This document shows, one piece after another, positions 1 through 9,714 of a stretch of 64,000 nucleotides of DNA. The stretch comes from Roseofilum reptotaenium CS-1145. Lineage in GTDB: Bacteria > Cyanobacteriota > Cyanobacteriia > Cyanobacteriales > Desertifilaceae. Location: NCBI RefSeq assembly GCF_028330985.1, contig NZ_JAQMUE010000079.1:170466-234465 (forward strand), written 5' to 3'. The position numbers and the translations under genes were made by a program. Positions within the stretch are counted from its first letter, which is position 1; every line of letters starts with the position of its first letter. The notes beneath the pieces were generated by a model that worked only from the letters and a program-made list of their open reading frames with translations, had not been told where the DNA came from and did no database searches.

Positions 1-935
1 TCGGCTTGAAACCGCTCTAGGTCATCTCGATAGATTTGAATCAACAATTCTTCGACAAACCCTTGTCGCTCCCAGCTAAACCAATCTTGAAGATAGCGAC
101 TATAGGCAAAATGCTGGGGATTGGGAGAGAGGGAAACAATGGCATCGGGGCGTTTACTTTTAACAGCCGCAAAAATCCGCGCCATTACTGTGGTGATGCG
201 ATCGGCTCTCCAGCGTATCCAGGCTTCATCTTCTGGATTCTCTGGTGGCAGTTGGCCGTTATGTTCTGATTGATAAACTTGCCGAGTATAGGCATCATAG
301 CCCAACTCTACGGGCAAACCAAAATGATCGTCTAACTGAATGCCATCAATATCGTAGTGTGTCACCAATTCAGTCACTAAATCGACTATCAATTGCTGGA
401 CTTGGGGATGAACGGGATTTAACCATACCCGTGGATGAATTCCTTGCATCACGACTTGGGAACCATCTGCACGGTTGGTAATCCAATCGGGGTGACGCTT
501 GACTAACTCAGATTCGGCTGGAGCCATAAAGCCGAATTCCAACCACGGTAGTACACTCATGCCCCGTTGATGGCTCTGCTCGATGACTTCGGCGAGCATA
601 TCCCTCTTCTGTAAACCGGGGATTTTGAGTACTGAACGGCCGGTTACCTCCTTTCCGACTGCACTGGGATAGAGGGTATACCCATCATTCCAAACTGTCG
701 GATAAACCGTATTAAAATGGAGCCGATCGAGTTTTTCTAGAGCATCCGTGAGGCGATCGCTCGAAAACAGGACATCACTATCGACATTGGTTAACCATAC
801 CCCACGCAATTCTGTTGCAGGTATAGGGGGAGTCTGCCCAGTCACTGGAAACACGCCCCAAAAGCAGACTAAAGTCCAACCAATTAGCCAACTCAGGATG
901 ATTTTAGTCTTTCTTTGATTGAGCCAAGAGAACAC
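1..935 (-). CDS. GHL10/DUF187-family glycoside hydrolase-like protein (3' end outside window)
   Basis: Continuous minus-strand reading frame that runs off the left edge. The start is GTG at 935: an in-frame TGA lies immediately upstream and a GAGGAAG ribosome-binding-like sequence precedes it. Residues 1-35 form a signal peptide or anchor (basic RKTK then a hydrophobic stretch). The mature part opens with RGVWLTNVDSDVLF and continues with FNTVYPTVWNDGYTLYPS, GMSVLPWLEFG, HPDWI, GIHPRVWLNPVHP and YDIDGIQLDDHFG, the signature order of the GHL10 family (TIM-barrel glycosidase-like, exported). The substrate is unknown, but such proteins are thought to act on cell-surface or extracellular polysaccharide. 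About 310 residues are visible; the barrel's C-terminal part is missing. Confidence 0.85.
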   Translation of the reverse strand, partial: MFSWLNQRKTKIILSWLIGWTLVCFWGVFPVTGQTPPIPATELRGVWLTNVDSDVLFSSDRLTDALEKLDRLHFNTVYPTVWNDGYTLYPSAVGKEVTGRSVLKIPGLQKRDMLAEVIEQSHQRGMSVLPWLEFGFMAPAESELVKRHPDWITNRADGSQVVMQGIHPRVWLNPVHPQVQQLIVDLVTELVTHYDIDGIQLDDHFGLPVELGYDAYTRQVYQSEHNGQLPPENPEDEAWIRWRADRITTVMARIFAAVKSKRPDAIVSLSPNPQHFAYSRYLQDWFSWERQGFVEELLIQIYRDDLERFQA

Positions 936-970
936 TCAAACTTCCTCCCAAAGCCATGAATACCAGGGTC

Positions 971-1369
971 TCAATCCTCGGGTAGTAAGGATTTAATTTT
1001 ATCGACAAACTCCTGATGATCGATCACAGGTTTGGAGATATAGGCATCTGCTCCACTTTGCTGGAGGAAGTTCTCGCGATCGCCCTGCATCGCATGGGCC
1101 GTAACGAGGATAATCGGAATTGCTGATGTATTCGTGTCTGCTTTAATCATTTGGGTAATCTTAATGCCATCCACTGATTTACCCTGATACACGCTATTGG
1201 ATAAGGACACATCCATCAGAATAATATCTGCTGCTTTTTGGCTGACAATCTCCATCACCTCATCGACATTTTCGGTATGCTTAACATTTAGTCCACCACG
1301 TTTGGTGAGGATTTTAGAGAAAACCCGTGCATTAATGGGATCATCTTCTACGATTAGAACAGTTTTCAT
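971..1369 (-). CDS. Single-domain response regulator (CheY-like receiver)
   Basis: A 132-residue protein made only of a receiver domain. The acidic pair is E8/D9/D10 (VEDDP), the phosphoacceptor is D53 in ILMDVSLS, the switch Thr is T90 (ILVTAHAM) and the conserved Lys is K113 (YISKPV). There is no output domain, so it must act by protein-protein contact or phosphorelay. It resembles cyanobacterial DivK/PilG-like receivers. A slightly long loop (SNSVYQGKSVDG) follows the phosphorylation site. It is transcribed alone, ahead of the GHL10 gene on the same strand with a 35-bp gap. The partner kinase is not in the window. Confidence 0.9.
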   Translation of the reverse strand: MKTVLIVEDDPINARVFSKILTKRGGLNVKHTENVDEVMEIVSQKAADIILMDVSLSNSVYQGKSVDGIKITQMIKADTNTSAIPIILVTAHAMQGDRENFLQQSGADAYISKPVIDHQEFVDKIKSLLPED

Positions 1370-1803
1370 AATAGGTTCTCTTAGTTTTCAACTCCAGGAT
1401 AGATAAAGGCTCAGATTCCCAGTTGCCATATGCTTGGCTAGATACTACTGTCTAGATACACCTGTATGAGTGTATGAGACAAGCCCTACTCTTGCATAGA
1501 TAGAGAGGAATGAGGAATAGATTGAGCTACCCATCTCCCCCTAATTGCTGTGTTCTACTTTTACCGAGCTGATGCCAATGATGCTCACCTGCACTATCTC
1601 ATCTAGATTCATTCTGCCTCACATCCGTTACTTTTGGTATTTAGGTTTTCTCTCTTATTTTACAAGAGAAAGACGACAAACCTGAATTGATGGGGCGATC
1701 GCTTGCCATTTTTTGCCCATCTATCCTCCGTCAGGTGTACCCTAGAAACCTACAGTTATAGAGCATTCTTACCCCTGAGTTAACCCTTACCTTCATTCAA
1801 CCC
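1370..1803. other. Intergenic region between divergent response-regulator and topoisomerase genes
   Basis: About 430 bp with no credible reading frame. It must hold the divergent promoters for the response regulator (minus) and the topoisomerase gene (plus). A short hairpin (TCTCTT at 1651-1656 pairing with AAGAGA at 1664-1669) and one HIP1-like GCGATCGC near 1697 are visible. I could not assign a convincing -35/-10 pair. Confidence 0.5.
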
Positions 1804-4395
1804 ATGGCTAAACAACTGCGACTTTTCCAGAGCGAACAAATTATTCCGACTGCCTTACATACCGAGATGGAGAGGTCTTATCTTGAATATGCCATGAGTG
1901 TCATTGTTGGCCGTGCCCTCCCAGATGTCCGAGATGGCTTAAAACCAGTTCATCGGCGTATTTTATACGCTATGCATGAATTGGGATTAACCCCGGATCG
2001 CCCCTATCGTAAATGCGCGCGGGTGGTGGGAGATGTATTGGGTAAATATCATCCCCATGGAGATCAGGCGGTCTATGATGCTCTGGTGCGGATGGTACAA
2101 GATTTTTCCTGTCGCTATCCGTTATTGGCAGGTCATGGGAATTTTGGCTCGGTGGATAACGATCCGCCCGCAGCTATGCGCTATACGGAAACGCGCCTCT
2201 CTGCGATTAGTCATGAAAGTCTATTAGCAGAAATTAGTGAGTCTACGGTGGATTTTATTCCTAATTTCGATAACTCTCAAGCAGAACCGGTCGTGCTACC
2301 GGCGCAATTGCCGATTTTACTGCTCAATGGCTGTTCGGGTATTGCGGTAGGGATGGCGACAAATATTCCTCCCCATAATTTGGGCGAAATAGTCGATGGG
2401 TTGATTGCTTTAATTGATCATCCAGAACTGTCGGATGAGAAGTTAATGCAGAAGATTCCTGCACCTGATTTTCCTACGGGTGGGGTAATTGTGGATCGAG
2501 AGGGAATTGAGAGTGCTTATCGGATGGGAAAAGGTAGTATTCCCATGCGCGGGGTGGCAACGATTGAGAAAATTCAACCCGGGAAACGTAAGCGTATCCG
2601 CGATTGCATTATCGTGACGGAGTTACCTTATCAGGTGAATAAGGCGGGATGGATTGAGAAAGTGGCCGATCTGGTCAATCATGGGAAGTTAGAGGGCATT
2701 TCGGATATTCGAGATGAGAGCGATCGCACCGGAATGCGGGTAGTATTGGAGTTGAAAACGGATGCCCAACCCAGTAAAGTCTTAGCTCATCTCTATCATC
2801 AAACCCCTTTACAAACTAATTTTGGGGCTATTTTCTTGGCTCTGGTGGATGGGACTCCCCAGCAGTTGAGTTTGCGTGAAGTGCTGCAAGAATTCCTGAG
2901 TTTTCGGGAACAAACTTTAACTCGGCAATATACCCATGAGTTGGAACAAACGCGCAAACGCTGCCATATTCTGGAAGGATTGTTATTAGCTTTAGCGAAT
3001 TTAGATCGGGCGATCTCTATTCTCAGAAATGCCGCCGATGGTACAACAGCTAAAGCCCAACTTCAAGAACAGTTAGACCTACAACCCACCCAAGCGGATG
3101 CTCTGTTAGCGATGCCGATGCGTCGGTTGACGGGGTTAGAGCAGCAAAACTTACAAACTGAGTTCGACCAACTGACTCAACGAATTCAAGAATTGGAGCA
3201 GTTGCTCAATCAGCGATCGGAATTGCTGAAGTCGTTGAAAAAAGAACTGCGGAGCCTCAAACGTCGCTATGATAATCCCCGACGTACGCGCATTCAAATC
3301 GCCAATGAGACTGCCTCTGAACCTAAGCAGCGTGGGAGTTCGAGAAGTCAGTCTGGGGAATCTGGAGGATCGTCGAGGCGTTCAAAAAGTGCCCAGAAGG
3401 CTAAATCTTCTGTTATCGAGCAACAGGCGATCGAGGAATTATCGTTATCTCTGGAAACCAGTTATCTAGAGATTAGCTATGGGGGATATATTCGCCGAGT
3501 CCCTGAGCTCAGTCCAGATGGGGGTGAGGGGATGAGTTCAACCTTAAGTTCCTATCAAGCAAGAGCGGATGCCGATTTATTACTGTTAACGGTTGACGGC
3601 AAAGGCTATGGGGTGAAGGTGGGTCAGGTTCCGACCAGTAGTAAGTCCCAAGGTATTCCCCTCAATAGTTTAGTGCCCCATAGTGGCACGGGACAACCAC
3701 CGGATGTGGTGGCTCAGTTTGTGTTAACGGAGTATGGGGACAATCTCGATTTAGTATTAGTAACTGAGGAAGGACGGATTAAACGTTTGCCTTTGGCGGA
3801 ATTTGCCAATCTGCGAGCCAGTGGGTTAACGGCGCTGAAGTTGAAGGAGGGCGATCGCCTAAACTATGTATATTTATCGCAGCCGGGGTCACAATTATTG
3901 TTGGGAACATCGGGAGGACGGATCTTACGCCTGGATATGAATTCGGAACAAGTACCCGTTTTAGGACGCACTGCTCAAGGATATCAAGCTTTGAGATTAC
4001 GAAAACAGGAGCAGTTAGTCGGTTGTGTGGTAGCGCGTCCCCAGGATCGGGTGCTGTTGATGTCCGAGATGGGATTTGGAAAACGGGTTCCGGTGGAGGT
4101 CATTCGCCAAGGAAATCGCGGGGATATTGGCACTCAGGCTCTACAATTTACCCAGCATAGCGATAATGCTATGGATCGCTCGCGCGATCGCATGGTAGGC
4201 ATGGTGTTAGCGCCTGCGGGTGGAAAAGTACAAGTCGTCAGTAGCAGTCAACGGTTTTGGCGGTTAGAGGTGGATAAGGTGCAAGAGATGGGTAAGGATG
4301 GAACTGGCGATCGGTTGTTGAAGCTTCAGTCCCAGGAAAGGCTCAAGACTGTTCACCTCTTGCAACGTTTTTTACCAGATGATAAAAGTCAATAA
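1804..4395 (+). CDS. gyrA: Type IIA DNA topoisomerase subunit A (GyrA/ParC family)
   Basis: An 863-residue breakage-reunion subunit that cleaves and rejoins duplex DNA together with a GyrB/ParE partner. The winged-helix/tower core is at residues 20-490: [32 protein letters not shown], and the catalytic Tyr is Y127 in [12 protein letters not shown] coiled coil (about 380-500) precedes a Ser/Arg/Lys-rich low-complexity linker (about 505-550), which is an unusually long insertion before the beta-pinwheel C-terminal domain. The GyrA-box region reads [10 protein letters not shown], a degenerate form, so wrapping activity may be weak. Cyanobacteria carry two GyrA-like proteins, and gyrase versus topoisomerase IV cannot be settled by eye. 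Its 3' end overlaps the convergent ATP-grasp gene by 7 bp. Confidence 0.92.
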   Translation: MAKQLRLFQSEQIIPTALHTEMERSYLEYAMSVIVGRALPDVRDGLKPVHRRILYAMHELGLTPDRPYRKCARVVGDVLGKYHPHGDQAVYDALVRMVQDFSCRYPLLAGHGNFGSVDNDPPAAMRYTETRLSAISHESLLAEISESTVDFIPNFDNSQAEPVVLPAQLPILLLNGCSGIAVGMATNIPPHNLGEIVDGLIALIDHPELSDEKLMQKIPAPDFPTGGVIVDREGIESAYRMGKGSIPMRGVATIEKIQPGKRKRIRDCIIVTELPYQVNKAGWIEKVADLVNHGKLEGISDIRDESDRTGMRVVLELKTDAQPSKVLAHLYHQTPLQTNFGAIFLALVDGTPQQLSLREVLQEFLSFREQTLTRQYTHELEQTRKRCHILEGLLLALANLDRAISILRNAADGTTAKAQLQEQLDLQPTQADALLAMPMRRLTGLEQQNLQTEFDQLTQRIQELEQLLNQRSELLKSLKKELRSLKRRYDNPRRTRIQIANETASEPKQRGSSRSQSGESGGSSRRSKSAQKAKSSVIEQQAIEELSLSLETSYLEISYGGYIRRVPELSPDGGEGMSSTLSSYQARADADLLLLTVDGKGYGVKVGQVPTSSKSQGIPLNSLVPHSGTGQPPDVVAQFVLTEYGDNLDLVLVTEEGRIKRLPLAEFANLRASGLTALKLKEGDRLNYVYLSQPGSQLLLGTSGGRILRLDMNSEQVPVLGRTAQGYQALRLRKQEQLVGCVVARPQDRVLLMSEMGFGKRVPVEVIRQGNRGDIGTQALQFTQHSDNAMDRSRDRMVGMVLAPAGGKVQVVSSSQRFWRLEVDKVQEMGKDGTGDRLLKLQSQERLKTVHLLQRFLPDDKSQ

Positions 4396-5189
4396 GTGGG
4401 AGGGAAGATAGACGCGATAATAGTGGCTAATCTCTGAGGTGTCCATCCGACGAGATCTGAGACTTGTCCATCACCTAGTTCTACCACGCGATCGCGTCCA
4501 TCTCTGTGTTGAACGACATCAATAGTGAAGAAGGGGCTATTAATGCGATCGGCAACTTGGTTAACTATCTTGGGGATAGGATGTTCAGGTTCATGAGCAT
4601 AAGGTCTGCCTTGAACCACAAAATATCGGGTTTCTGAATGAGGGACAAAGTCTTCGACTTCTCGTACACAGAAACCGCCTTCGATACCTTGTCTAAACTT
4701 AATCATATCCGCAACAAGCTGCGGGAGATCATCGGTAGACTGGAGTAAAGACCCTGATGCTGTTTTGAGCGACTTCACATAATCTTTAATAAAGTAAGAC
4801 GGCCAATTTAAGGCATCGAGTTCAGTTTTCAAATCAACATCAGGAGGAAAAAAGACAGTTTTTGGGGTAAATTCTGAAATCAGAGGATACCAATTGGGCA
4901 AATGGTGACACCGAAGATAGGTTTCAGGATTAGTCAACAGTGTTGCCCCATGAAAAGAGATCCCATTATACAGAGTCGTATACTCATCATGGGTCATCAT
5001 CCACCCCCGATAAAGAATAATTTCGTTTTCAGAGATGGCAGGAAAGACCTGATACTTTTCTTGATGAAGGGATTCTAAAGAAACAAAGGAAATTTGGTAT
5101 TCCATCTCTTGAAATATTGCTATGCTATCGATAAAAGCACTATCAGGTTTCTTGGATTTGATCGCATCACTAGGAAATAGAAATCGCAT
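4389..5189 (-). CDS. ATP-grasp domain protein (R2K-clade-like)
   Basis: A 266-residue soluble protein. The C-terminal half carries ATP-grasp features: a Lys-containing strand ([12 protein letters not shown]), [22 protein letters not shown], and the Mg/ATP-binding end [12 protein letters not shown] followed by [12 protein letters not shown]. This pattern matches R2K-clade ATP-grasp ligases, which are predicted to join amino or carboxyl groups on peptides or small molecules. The N-terminal part ([20 protein letters not shown]) matches the pre-ATP-grasp region of the clade. The substrate is unknown. It follows the ankyrin-repeat gene on the same strand with a 24-bp gap, so the two probably form a transcription unit. 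Confidence 0.75.
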   Translation of the reverse strand: MRFLFPSDAIKSKKPDSAFIDSIAIFQEMEYQISFVSLESLHQEKYQVFPAISENEIILYRGWMMTHDEYTTLYNGISFHGATLLTNPETYLRCHHLPNWYPLISEFTPKTVFFPPDVDLKTELDALNWPSYFIKDYVKSLKTASGSLLQSTDDLPQLVADMIKFRQGIEGGFCVREVEDFVPHSETRYFVVQGRPYAHEPEHPIPKIVNQVADRINSPFFTIDVVQHRDGRDRVVELGDGQVSDLVGWTPQRLATIIASIFPPTY

Positions 5190-5213
5190 GATATAAGGAT
5201 TCGTTAGTCGCCG

Positions 5214-5783
5214 TCAAAAGTTTGCAATTATGTTATATAAAGTCCGCCAAATTTTTATATTATTAATTTTTTCGGCTTTCATTAGGACAGTTTCATTATA
5301 ATAATCTCTAATAGTTGGATCTGAACCAGCGTCTAACAATAGATTAAGGATTTCTAAGTACCCATGTTTTGCTGCATACATTAAAGGAGTTCCACCTGTA
5401 TCTTCTTCAGCTAAATTAGGATTTGCACCGGCCTTTAGTAGAATTTCTACTATATCAACACGACCTTCTTGAACTGTTGAGATCAAAGCGGTACAACCAT
5501 TATTACTCCATACCCCCTTCTGCCGACATGCATCTACACTAACTTTTTGATCTATCAGGGCTTGAAGAACTTTTAATTCTCCATCTACTGTAGACATAAA
5601 TAAAGATACCTCTTTTAAGTCTTGATTGGTCAAGTCGAATAAATATTCAAAAATATCCCAATATTCTTCTTGTGCTGCATAAAGTAATGCACAAAATCCC
5701 ATTATATCAATTTGATTAGGATCGGCTCCTGAATTGACTAAAAAATTAACTAGATCAAAATTTCCATGGCTTGATACTTCCAT
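5214..5783 (-). CDS. Ankyrin-repeat protein, 5' end probably lost by frameshift
   Basis: 189 residues with recognisable ankyrin units (LVNFLVNSGADPNQID, TALISTVQEGRVDIVEILLKAGANPN, TPLMYAAKHGYLEILNLLLDAGSDP), a protein-binding fold. The first ATG falls inside a repeat. Just upstream, a different frame reads KTPEKIDQPGQLYLDTPL, which is exactly what should precede MEVSSHGN in an ankyrin unit. The two frames are offset by two extra bases around 5784, and an in-frame TGA blocks extension of the ATG frame. I infer that the annotated ATG is not the original start and the N-terminus is damaged. It sits directly upstream of the ATP-grasp gene. Confidence 0.7.
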   Translation of the reverse strand: MEVSSHGNFDLVNFLVNSGADPNQIDIMGFCALLYAAQEEYWDIFEYLFDLTNQDLKEVSLFMSTVDGELKVLQALIDQKVSVDACRQKGVWSNNGCTALISTVQEGRVDIVEILLKAGANPNLAEEDTGGTPLMYAAKHGYLEILNLLLDAGSDPTIRDYYNETVLMKAEKINNIKIWRTLYNIIANF

Positions 5784-6161
5784 TGAAGTGGGGTGTCTAA
5801 ATATAATTGACCGGGTTGATCAATTTTTTCCGGGGTTTTAATGGCTTTTGTTTTAAACTTTTAAACGCTTCAGGGATATTTATTTATTATTCCTTATTTT
5901 ATCATCATCTATGTAAAGGGTTAATCAAATGTCACGTAAATGCCTTGACATGTAAATGCCTTGACATAGGGGGTGACAACAGGCTTGAATCTAAAGTTAG
6001 GTTTGGCTTTGAGCGGTCTTGGGGATCTAAGCTGGAATGCTCTCTCCCTATAAGGTGTTGAGTGATCGCTCACATTATCGCAAAAAATAATGCAGAATGA
6101 CTAAGTTTTCAAACATATGGGTGATGTCTAAAATTGGGTATATGTCTTTGTGGTTTTATTT
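5784..6161. other. Intergenic region with decayed ankyrin 5' sequence
   Basis: Between two divergent small transcription units. Bases up to about 5860 still look like out-of-frame 5' coding sequence of the ankyrin gene. The rest is AT-rich with no supported gene, apart from the tandem 16-mer listed separately. Confidence 0.5.
5936..5967. repeat. Perfect tandem duplication of a 16-mer
   Basis: GTAAATGCCTTGACAT occurs twice head-to-tail (5936-5951 and 5952-5967) with no spacer. Each copy contains TTGACA-like sequence, so the duplication creates two -35-like boxes upstream of the antitoxin gene. Function is unproven. Confidence 0.9.
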
Positions 6162-6392
6162 ATGAAAATAATCAGTAAAAGTCAATTAATGGGTGATTTG
6201 TCCAACTTATTGCAACTTATTGAGTTGGAAGGTGAAGAAGTTTTGGTCACAGATGGGAATCGGCCGATTATTACAATGTCCCCCTATCAAAAATTGATCC
6301 CGACTTCAGATCTATTTAAAGATATGCGAGGAAAAGTTAAATATTTGGAAGACTTGACCAACCCAACAACTGAAGAATGGCAGGAAATATAA
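6162..6392 (+). CDS. Phd/YefM-like antitoxin
   Basis: 76 residues from the ATG at 6162 (an upstream in-frame GTG at 6150 is less likely). The sequence MKIISKSQLMGDLSNLLQLI followed by EGEEVLVTDGNRPIITMSPY is the typical N-terminal DNA-binding fold of Phd/YefM antitoxins. The C-terminal tail is short and acidic (PTTEEWQEI). It would neutralise the downstream PIN toxin and autoregulate the operon. The toxin ATG (6377) overlaps the end of this gene by 16 bp, the usual coupled arrangement. The antitoxin frame is intact although its toxin is broken. Confidence 0.85.
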   Translation: MKIISKSQLMGDLSNLLQLIELEGEEVLVTDGNRPIITMSPYQKLIPTSDLFKDMRGKVKYLEDLTNPTTEEWQEI

Positions 6393-6781
6393 AAATTGTT
6401 CTGGATACTTGTGCTTTGATTGGGTGCAGTTTAGATCCTGCTCGCCTTTCTCTCAAAGCTAAAGAAGCCAGTGATCGTATGGAACAAGAGGAAAATGGTC
6501 TTGTTGCCTCAATATCGATTTGGGAAATCGCGATTAAAGTTAAAAATAATAAATTAGATTTGGGTGTGGATATTGATGAGTATCTTTCGGTGTTGAAAAA
6601 GTCCGATGTTATTCGTATTGTCCCAATAGATGAAGAAATTTGGCTAGAAAGTGTTTGATTATCATGGGAGTATCGAGATCCGGCAGATCGGGTCATTGTT
6701 GCAGTTGCTCAAAAAAATAATGCTGCTATTATTACCGCAGGTCGAAAAATAGCTGGTTTCTATTCGCCACTCATTTGGTAA
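6377..6781 (+). pseudogene. VapC-like PIN-domain toxin, interrupted by in-frame TGA
   Basis: The frame opens with IKIVLDTCALIG, contains SISIWEIAIK, and stops at TGA (6656-6658) after 93 residues. The same frame then continues unbroken for 40 more codons with clear PIN C-terminal sequence: WEYRDPADRVIVAVAQ, AAIITAGRKI and FYSPLIW, ending at TAA (6779-6781). The full length of 134 codons is normal for the family. In addition, the usual acidic residue of the ITAD motif is Gly here. PIN toxins are Mg-dependent RNases that need these acids, so two independent lesions suggest it is dead. Readthrough of the TGA is possible but less likely. Confidence 0.85.
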
Positions 6782-6915
6782 GACGATCAAACTCTTTTCT
6801 CAAGTGCGATCGCGCCCCGATTTTGTCTATGAGTAAAACCCAGTTACTTGAATGGAAAGCCAATCCAGAACTAAAATGGTTCTATATCAAGGGAATTATC
6901 AAAGTTTGAAGTTCT

Positions 6916-8181
6916 GTGACCAAGGTAGTCTTAGAGAATCTTTATAAGAGTTTTGTCGCTTCTGCTGGCCAAGTTCAGCAGCAGTCGGTGGCAGGAAATG
7001 GCGAGGGTGAAAGCACTCGTAAACCCAAGTCTCCGGTTTTGCGGAATATTAATTTGACGGTGGAGGATGGGGAGTTTTTGGTGCTGGTAGGGCCATCTGG
7101 ATGTGGTAAGAGTACCCTGTTGCGGATTATTTCGGGCTTGGAGAGTTTGACAGGGGGACAAGTTTGGATTGGCGATCGCCAAGTCAATACCTTACCCCCG
7201 AAAGCTCGTAATACCGCCATGGTGTTTCAAAATTATGCCCTTTATCCCCACATGAGTGTTTATGAGAACATCGCCTTTGGTTTGAGGCGGGGGAATTCGG
7301 GACAATCGATAGAACAATGGATGAAACGAGGGGGAGTTGCCCTAACAAGATCGCTTCCTCCCGGTTTCCGCTATGTTTCCCTAGAAGAGCGTCAGATTAA
7401 AGCGCAGGTGCAACAAGTAGCGAGGTTATTGGAAATTGAAACTCTACTGGAGCGCTTACCGAAGCAGTTATCTGGGGGACAGAAGCAACGGGTAGCTTTG
7501 GGACGGGCGATCGCCAGAAATCCCCATGTTTTCCTCATGGATGAACCCTTATCTAATTTAGATGCTCAGTTACGGACACAAACGCGATCGCAGATTGTGG
7601 AATTACAGCGACAGGTCGGAGTAACGACAATTTATGTAACTCACGATCAAGTAGAAGCAATGACAATGGGCGATCGCATCGCAGTCATGAATCAAGGAGA
7701 ACTGCAACAGGTGGCTCGACCCTTAGAACTTTATCATCGTCCCGCCAATCAGTTTGTCGCCCAATTTATTGGTTCTCCATCCATGAATTTTATACCCGTC
7801 GAGTGGTCTGCCCCCCTTCTATTACGGCATCCCCAATTTCGCTTGACCTTACCAGAAAGGTGGCAATACCCCTTACAGAAATTAGGGGAGTCTTCCCTAA
7901 TTTTAGGCATTCGCCCAGAACACCTTCAGGAAAGCGCTCCCGCACCTAAAAATTTACCGATTCAGGTGAAAGCAGTCGAGGAACTTGGTCATGAAACCTT
8001 ACTTTCGGGAAGTCTCCCAGAAGAAACTCAAATTCTTAATCTGAGATTGTCTCAACCGCGCTCCATCAAGATCGGGGAAACCCTCTGGTTTTCTATGATT
8101 CCTGAACAAATGCACCTATTTTCTGTCCAAACGGGATTAGCAATTTTCCCCCTTGACGATCAAAACCATAAGAACTTCTGA
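6916..8181 (+). CDS. ABC transporter ATP-binding protein (MalK/UgpC type)
   Basis: 421 residues. The nucleotide-binding domain shows Walker A GPSGCGKSTLLR, Q-loop MVFQNYALYPHMSV, signature LSGGQKQRVALGRA, Walker B VFLMDEPLSNLDA and switch His in VTHDQ. The C-terminal 130 residues are the TOBE/MOP regulatory domain typical of carbohydrate and glycerol-phosphate importers (LGIRPEHL). An insertion of about 22 residues after the A-strand (QVQQQSVAGNGEGES) and another before the signature motif are unusual. Start is GTG 6916. No permease or binding protein lies nearby, so it is probably one of the shared MalK-type ATPases that serve distant permeases. Confidence 0.9.
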   Translation: MTKVVLENLYKSFVASAGQVQQQSVAGNGEGESTRKPKSPVLRNINLTVEDGEFLVLVGPSGCGKSTLLRIISGLESLTGGQVWIGDRQVNTLPPKARNTAMVFQNYALYPHMSVYENIAFGLRRGNSGQSIEQWMKRGGVALTRSLPPGFRYVSLEERQIKAQVQQVARLLEIETLLERLPKQLSGGQKQRVALGRAIARNPHVFLMDEPLSNLDAQLRTQTRSQIVELQRQVGVTTIYVTHDQVEAMTMGDRIAVMNQGELQQVARPLELYHRPANQFVAQFIGSPSMNFIPVEWSAPLLLRHPQFRLTLPERWQYPLQKLGESSLILGIRPEHLQESAPAPKNLPIQVKAVEELGHETLLSGSLPEETQILNLRLSQPRSIKIGETLWFSMIPEQMHLFSVQTGLAIFPLDDQNHKNF

Positions 8182-8218
8182 ATCTAAATCAAAAGTACAG
8201 CCAACTCTTTCTCATTTT

Positions 8219-8237
8219 GTTAATATTTATTTACACC
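8219..8237 (+). promoter_or_regulatory. Possible degenerate HLR1-like direct repeat upstream of the hli gene
   Basis: GTTAATAT, three bases, then TTTACACC, 33 bp ahead of the Hlip start. HLR1 elements bound by RpaB consist of two TTACA-type repeats with a short spacer and control hli genes. Only the second half is a good match, so this is a weak call. Confidence 0.25.
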
Positions 8238-8269
8238 AACAATTTGAGCGTCAATGAGGACTTTAATTT

Positions 8270-8431
8270 ATGGAAGATCGTGAAACTTTACCCAACCGTA
8301 ACGCTTGGAAGGTCGGCTTCACCCCCCAAGCAGAAATCTGGAATGGCCGTTTAGCCATGCTTGGCTTTGTGGTTGCTCTAGGAATTCAATTGGTTTCTAG
8401 TGATGGAGTTCTGGGGATTTTGGGGCTATAG
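8270..8431 (+). CDS. hli: High-light-inducible protein (Hlip/CAB-like)
   Basis: A 53-residue protein with one transmembrane helix carrying the chlorophyll-binding motif AEIWNGRLAMLGFVVAL (ExxNGRxAMxGF). The N-terminal segment (NAWKVGFTPQ) matches the region before the helix in cyanobacterial Hlips. These proteins sit in the thylakoid membrane and dissipate energy or assist photosystem assembly under stress. A TGAGGA ribosome-binding site lies about 9 bases upstream of the ATG. The gene is monocistronic and convergent with sigA. Confidence 0.93.
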   Translation: MEDRETLPNRNAWKVGFTPQAEIWNGRLAMLGFVVALGIQLVSSDGVLGILGL

Positions 8432-8540
8432 CTCTACGCGCTAGGGAATAGGGAATAAGCAATAGATTTATAGATTATGGATGCTAGGGTCGATCGCTTG
8501 AGGTCTGCCCTAACCCCCTTGGCTGTGGCTATATAAACAA

Positions 8541-8566
8541 AGACGGCAGGTTAATACTTGCCGTCT
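8541..8566 (-). terminator. Stem-loop terminator downstream of sigA
   Basis: A perfect 8-bp stem AGACGGCA/TGCCGTCT with a 10-nt loop, 27 bp beyond the sigA stop. On the minus strand it is followed by TTTGTTT, a modest T-rich tail. It also lies downstream of hli and may serve both converging genes. Confidence 0.7.
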
Positions 8567-8592
8567 GTCAGAGTGAATATTAAGGTCTAGAT

Positions 8593-9714
8593 CTAGCCGA
8601 TATATTCCCGTAAAATGCTATTGCGGTTGGGATGGCGCAATTTACGCAAGGCTTTCGCCTCAATTTGCCGTATCCGCTCCCGTGTCACATTAAAGATTTG
8701 TCCAATTTCCTCAAGGGTTTTCATGCGTCCATCATCTAAGCCATAGCGCAGACGCAAGACATCCCGCTCACGAGGACTAAGAGTTCCCAAAACTCCTTCT
8801 AAATCTTCCCGCAGTAAACTTTTAGAAACTTCGTCTTCTGGTGTTTCCCCATCCGATTCAATAAAGTCTCCTAAACGAGAATCTTCTTCTTTACCAATGG
8901 GAGTTTCTAGAGAAATGGGCAGTTGTGCAGATTTGGCAATGAACCGCAGTTTTTCGATAGTCATTTCCATGCGTTCTGCAATTTCTTCCTCGGTGGGTTT
9001 GCGTCCCATTTCTTGGGAGAGGAGTTTCGTGGTCTTTTTAATCCGAGAAATGGTTTCGTAGAGGTGAACCGGAAGGCGAATCGTACGGGATTGATCGGCG
9101 ATCGCCCGCGTAATTGCTTGACGAATCCACCAAGTGGCATAAGTCGAGAACTTATATCCTTTCTCATGGTCAAATTTCTCGGCTGCTCGGATTAAGCCTA
9201 AGCTCCCTTCCTGAATCAAATCTTGGAAAGATAAACCCCGATTCATATATTTTTTGGCGATCGAAACCACCAGACGCAAGTTGGACTGTACCATCTTGTC
9301 TTTAGCTCGTCTTCCCAGATGCAAACGATAGCGAAACTGGGGCAAAGGCATTCCCACCGATTCCGCCCATTCTGCATCGCTCGGTTCTCGTTCTAGCCCA
9401 TCTTCTAAATCGTCTCTCAGACGCTCTAATTCTAATAAATCAGCAATTTTACGGGCTAGTTCAATTTCTTCATCAGCCCTTAACAATCGAATCCGACCAA
9501 TTTCTTGTAAATACAGACGAATAGAGTCTTCTGTATAATGCTTTTTCTTGACTTGGGTCTTTCGACGTATCGAGCGAACTTTGCCAGACTTACCGTCTTC
9601 CTCATCCGGAGTAGTATCTAGATAATCTTCTAGTTCGTCCTCCTCTATTGCATACAGTTCCTCTTCAAGTTCGGGGGGTTCGAGGGTTGGGAGTAGGTTT
9701 TTAGCCTGGGTCAT
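8593..9714 (-). CDS. sigA: Principal sigma factor, group 1 sigma-70
   Basis: 373 residues with all regions in order: an acidic N-terminus ([17 protein letters not shown]), region 1.2 ([16 protein letters not shown]), 2.1-2.4 ([50 protein letters not shown]), region 3 ([15 protein letters not shown]) and 4.2 ([20 protein letters not shown]). This is the housekeeping sigma of cyanobacteria (RpoD1/SigA), which directs core RNA polymerase to most promoters. The length is typical of cyanobacterial SigA, which lacks the large non-conserved region of E. coli RpoD. It has a long upstream region with stable hairpins. Confidence 0.95.
   Translation of the reverse strand: MTQAKNLLPTLEPPELEEELYAIEEDELEDYLDTTPDEEDGKSGKVRSIRRKTQVKKKHYTEDSIRLYLQEIGRIRLLRADEEIELARKIADLLELERLRDDLEDGLEREPSDAEWAESVGMPLPQFRYRLHLGRRAKDKMVQSNLRLVVSIAKKYMNRGLSFQDLIQEGSLGLIRAAEKFDHEKGYKFSTYATWWIRQAITRAIADQSRTIRLPVHLYETISRIKKTTKLLSQEMGRKPTEEEIAERMEMTIEKLRFIAKSAQLPISLETPIGKEEDSRLGDFIESDGETPEDEVSKSLLREDLEGVLGTLSPRERDVLRLRYGLDDGRMKTLEEIGQIFNVTRERIRQIEAKALRKLRHPNRNSILREYIG

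Noticed and set aside
5807..6061. Open frame on the plus strand upstream of the antitoxin
   Set aside because: It lies antisense to the damaged ankyrin 5' sequence and includes the tandem 16-mer; no protein signature.
6656..6658. Recoding of TGA (selenocysteine or readthrough) in the PIN toxin
   Set aside because: No SECIS-like stem or tRNA-Sec evidence is visible, and a second catalytic residue is already lost.
6829..6909. 26-codon frame between the PIN pseudogene and the ABC ATPase
   Set aside because: Starts with ATG but has no recognisable motif and no RBS; more likely leftover sequence.
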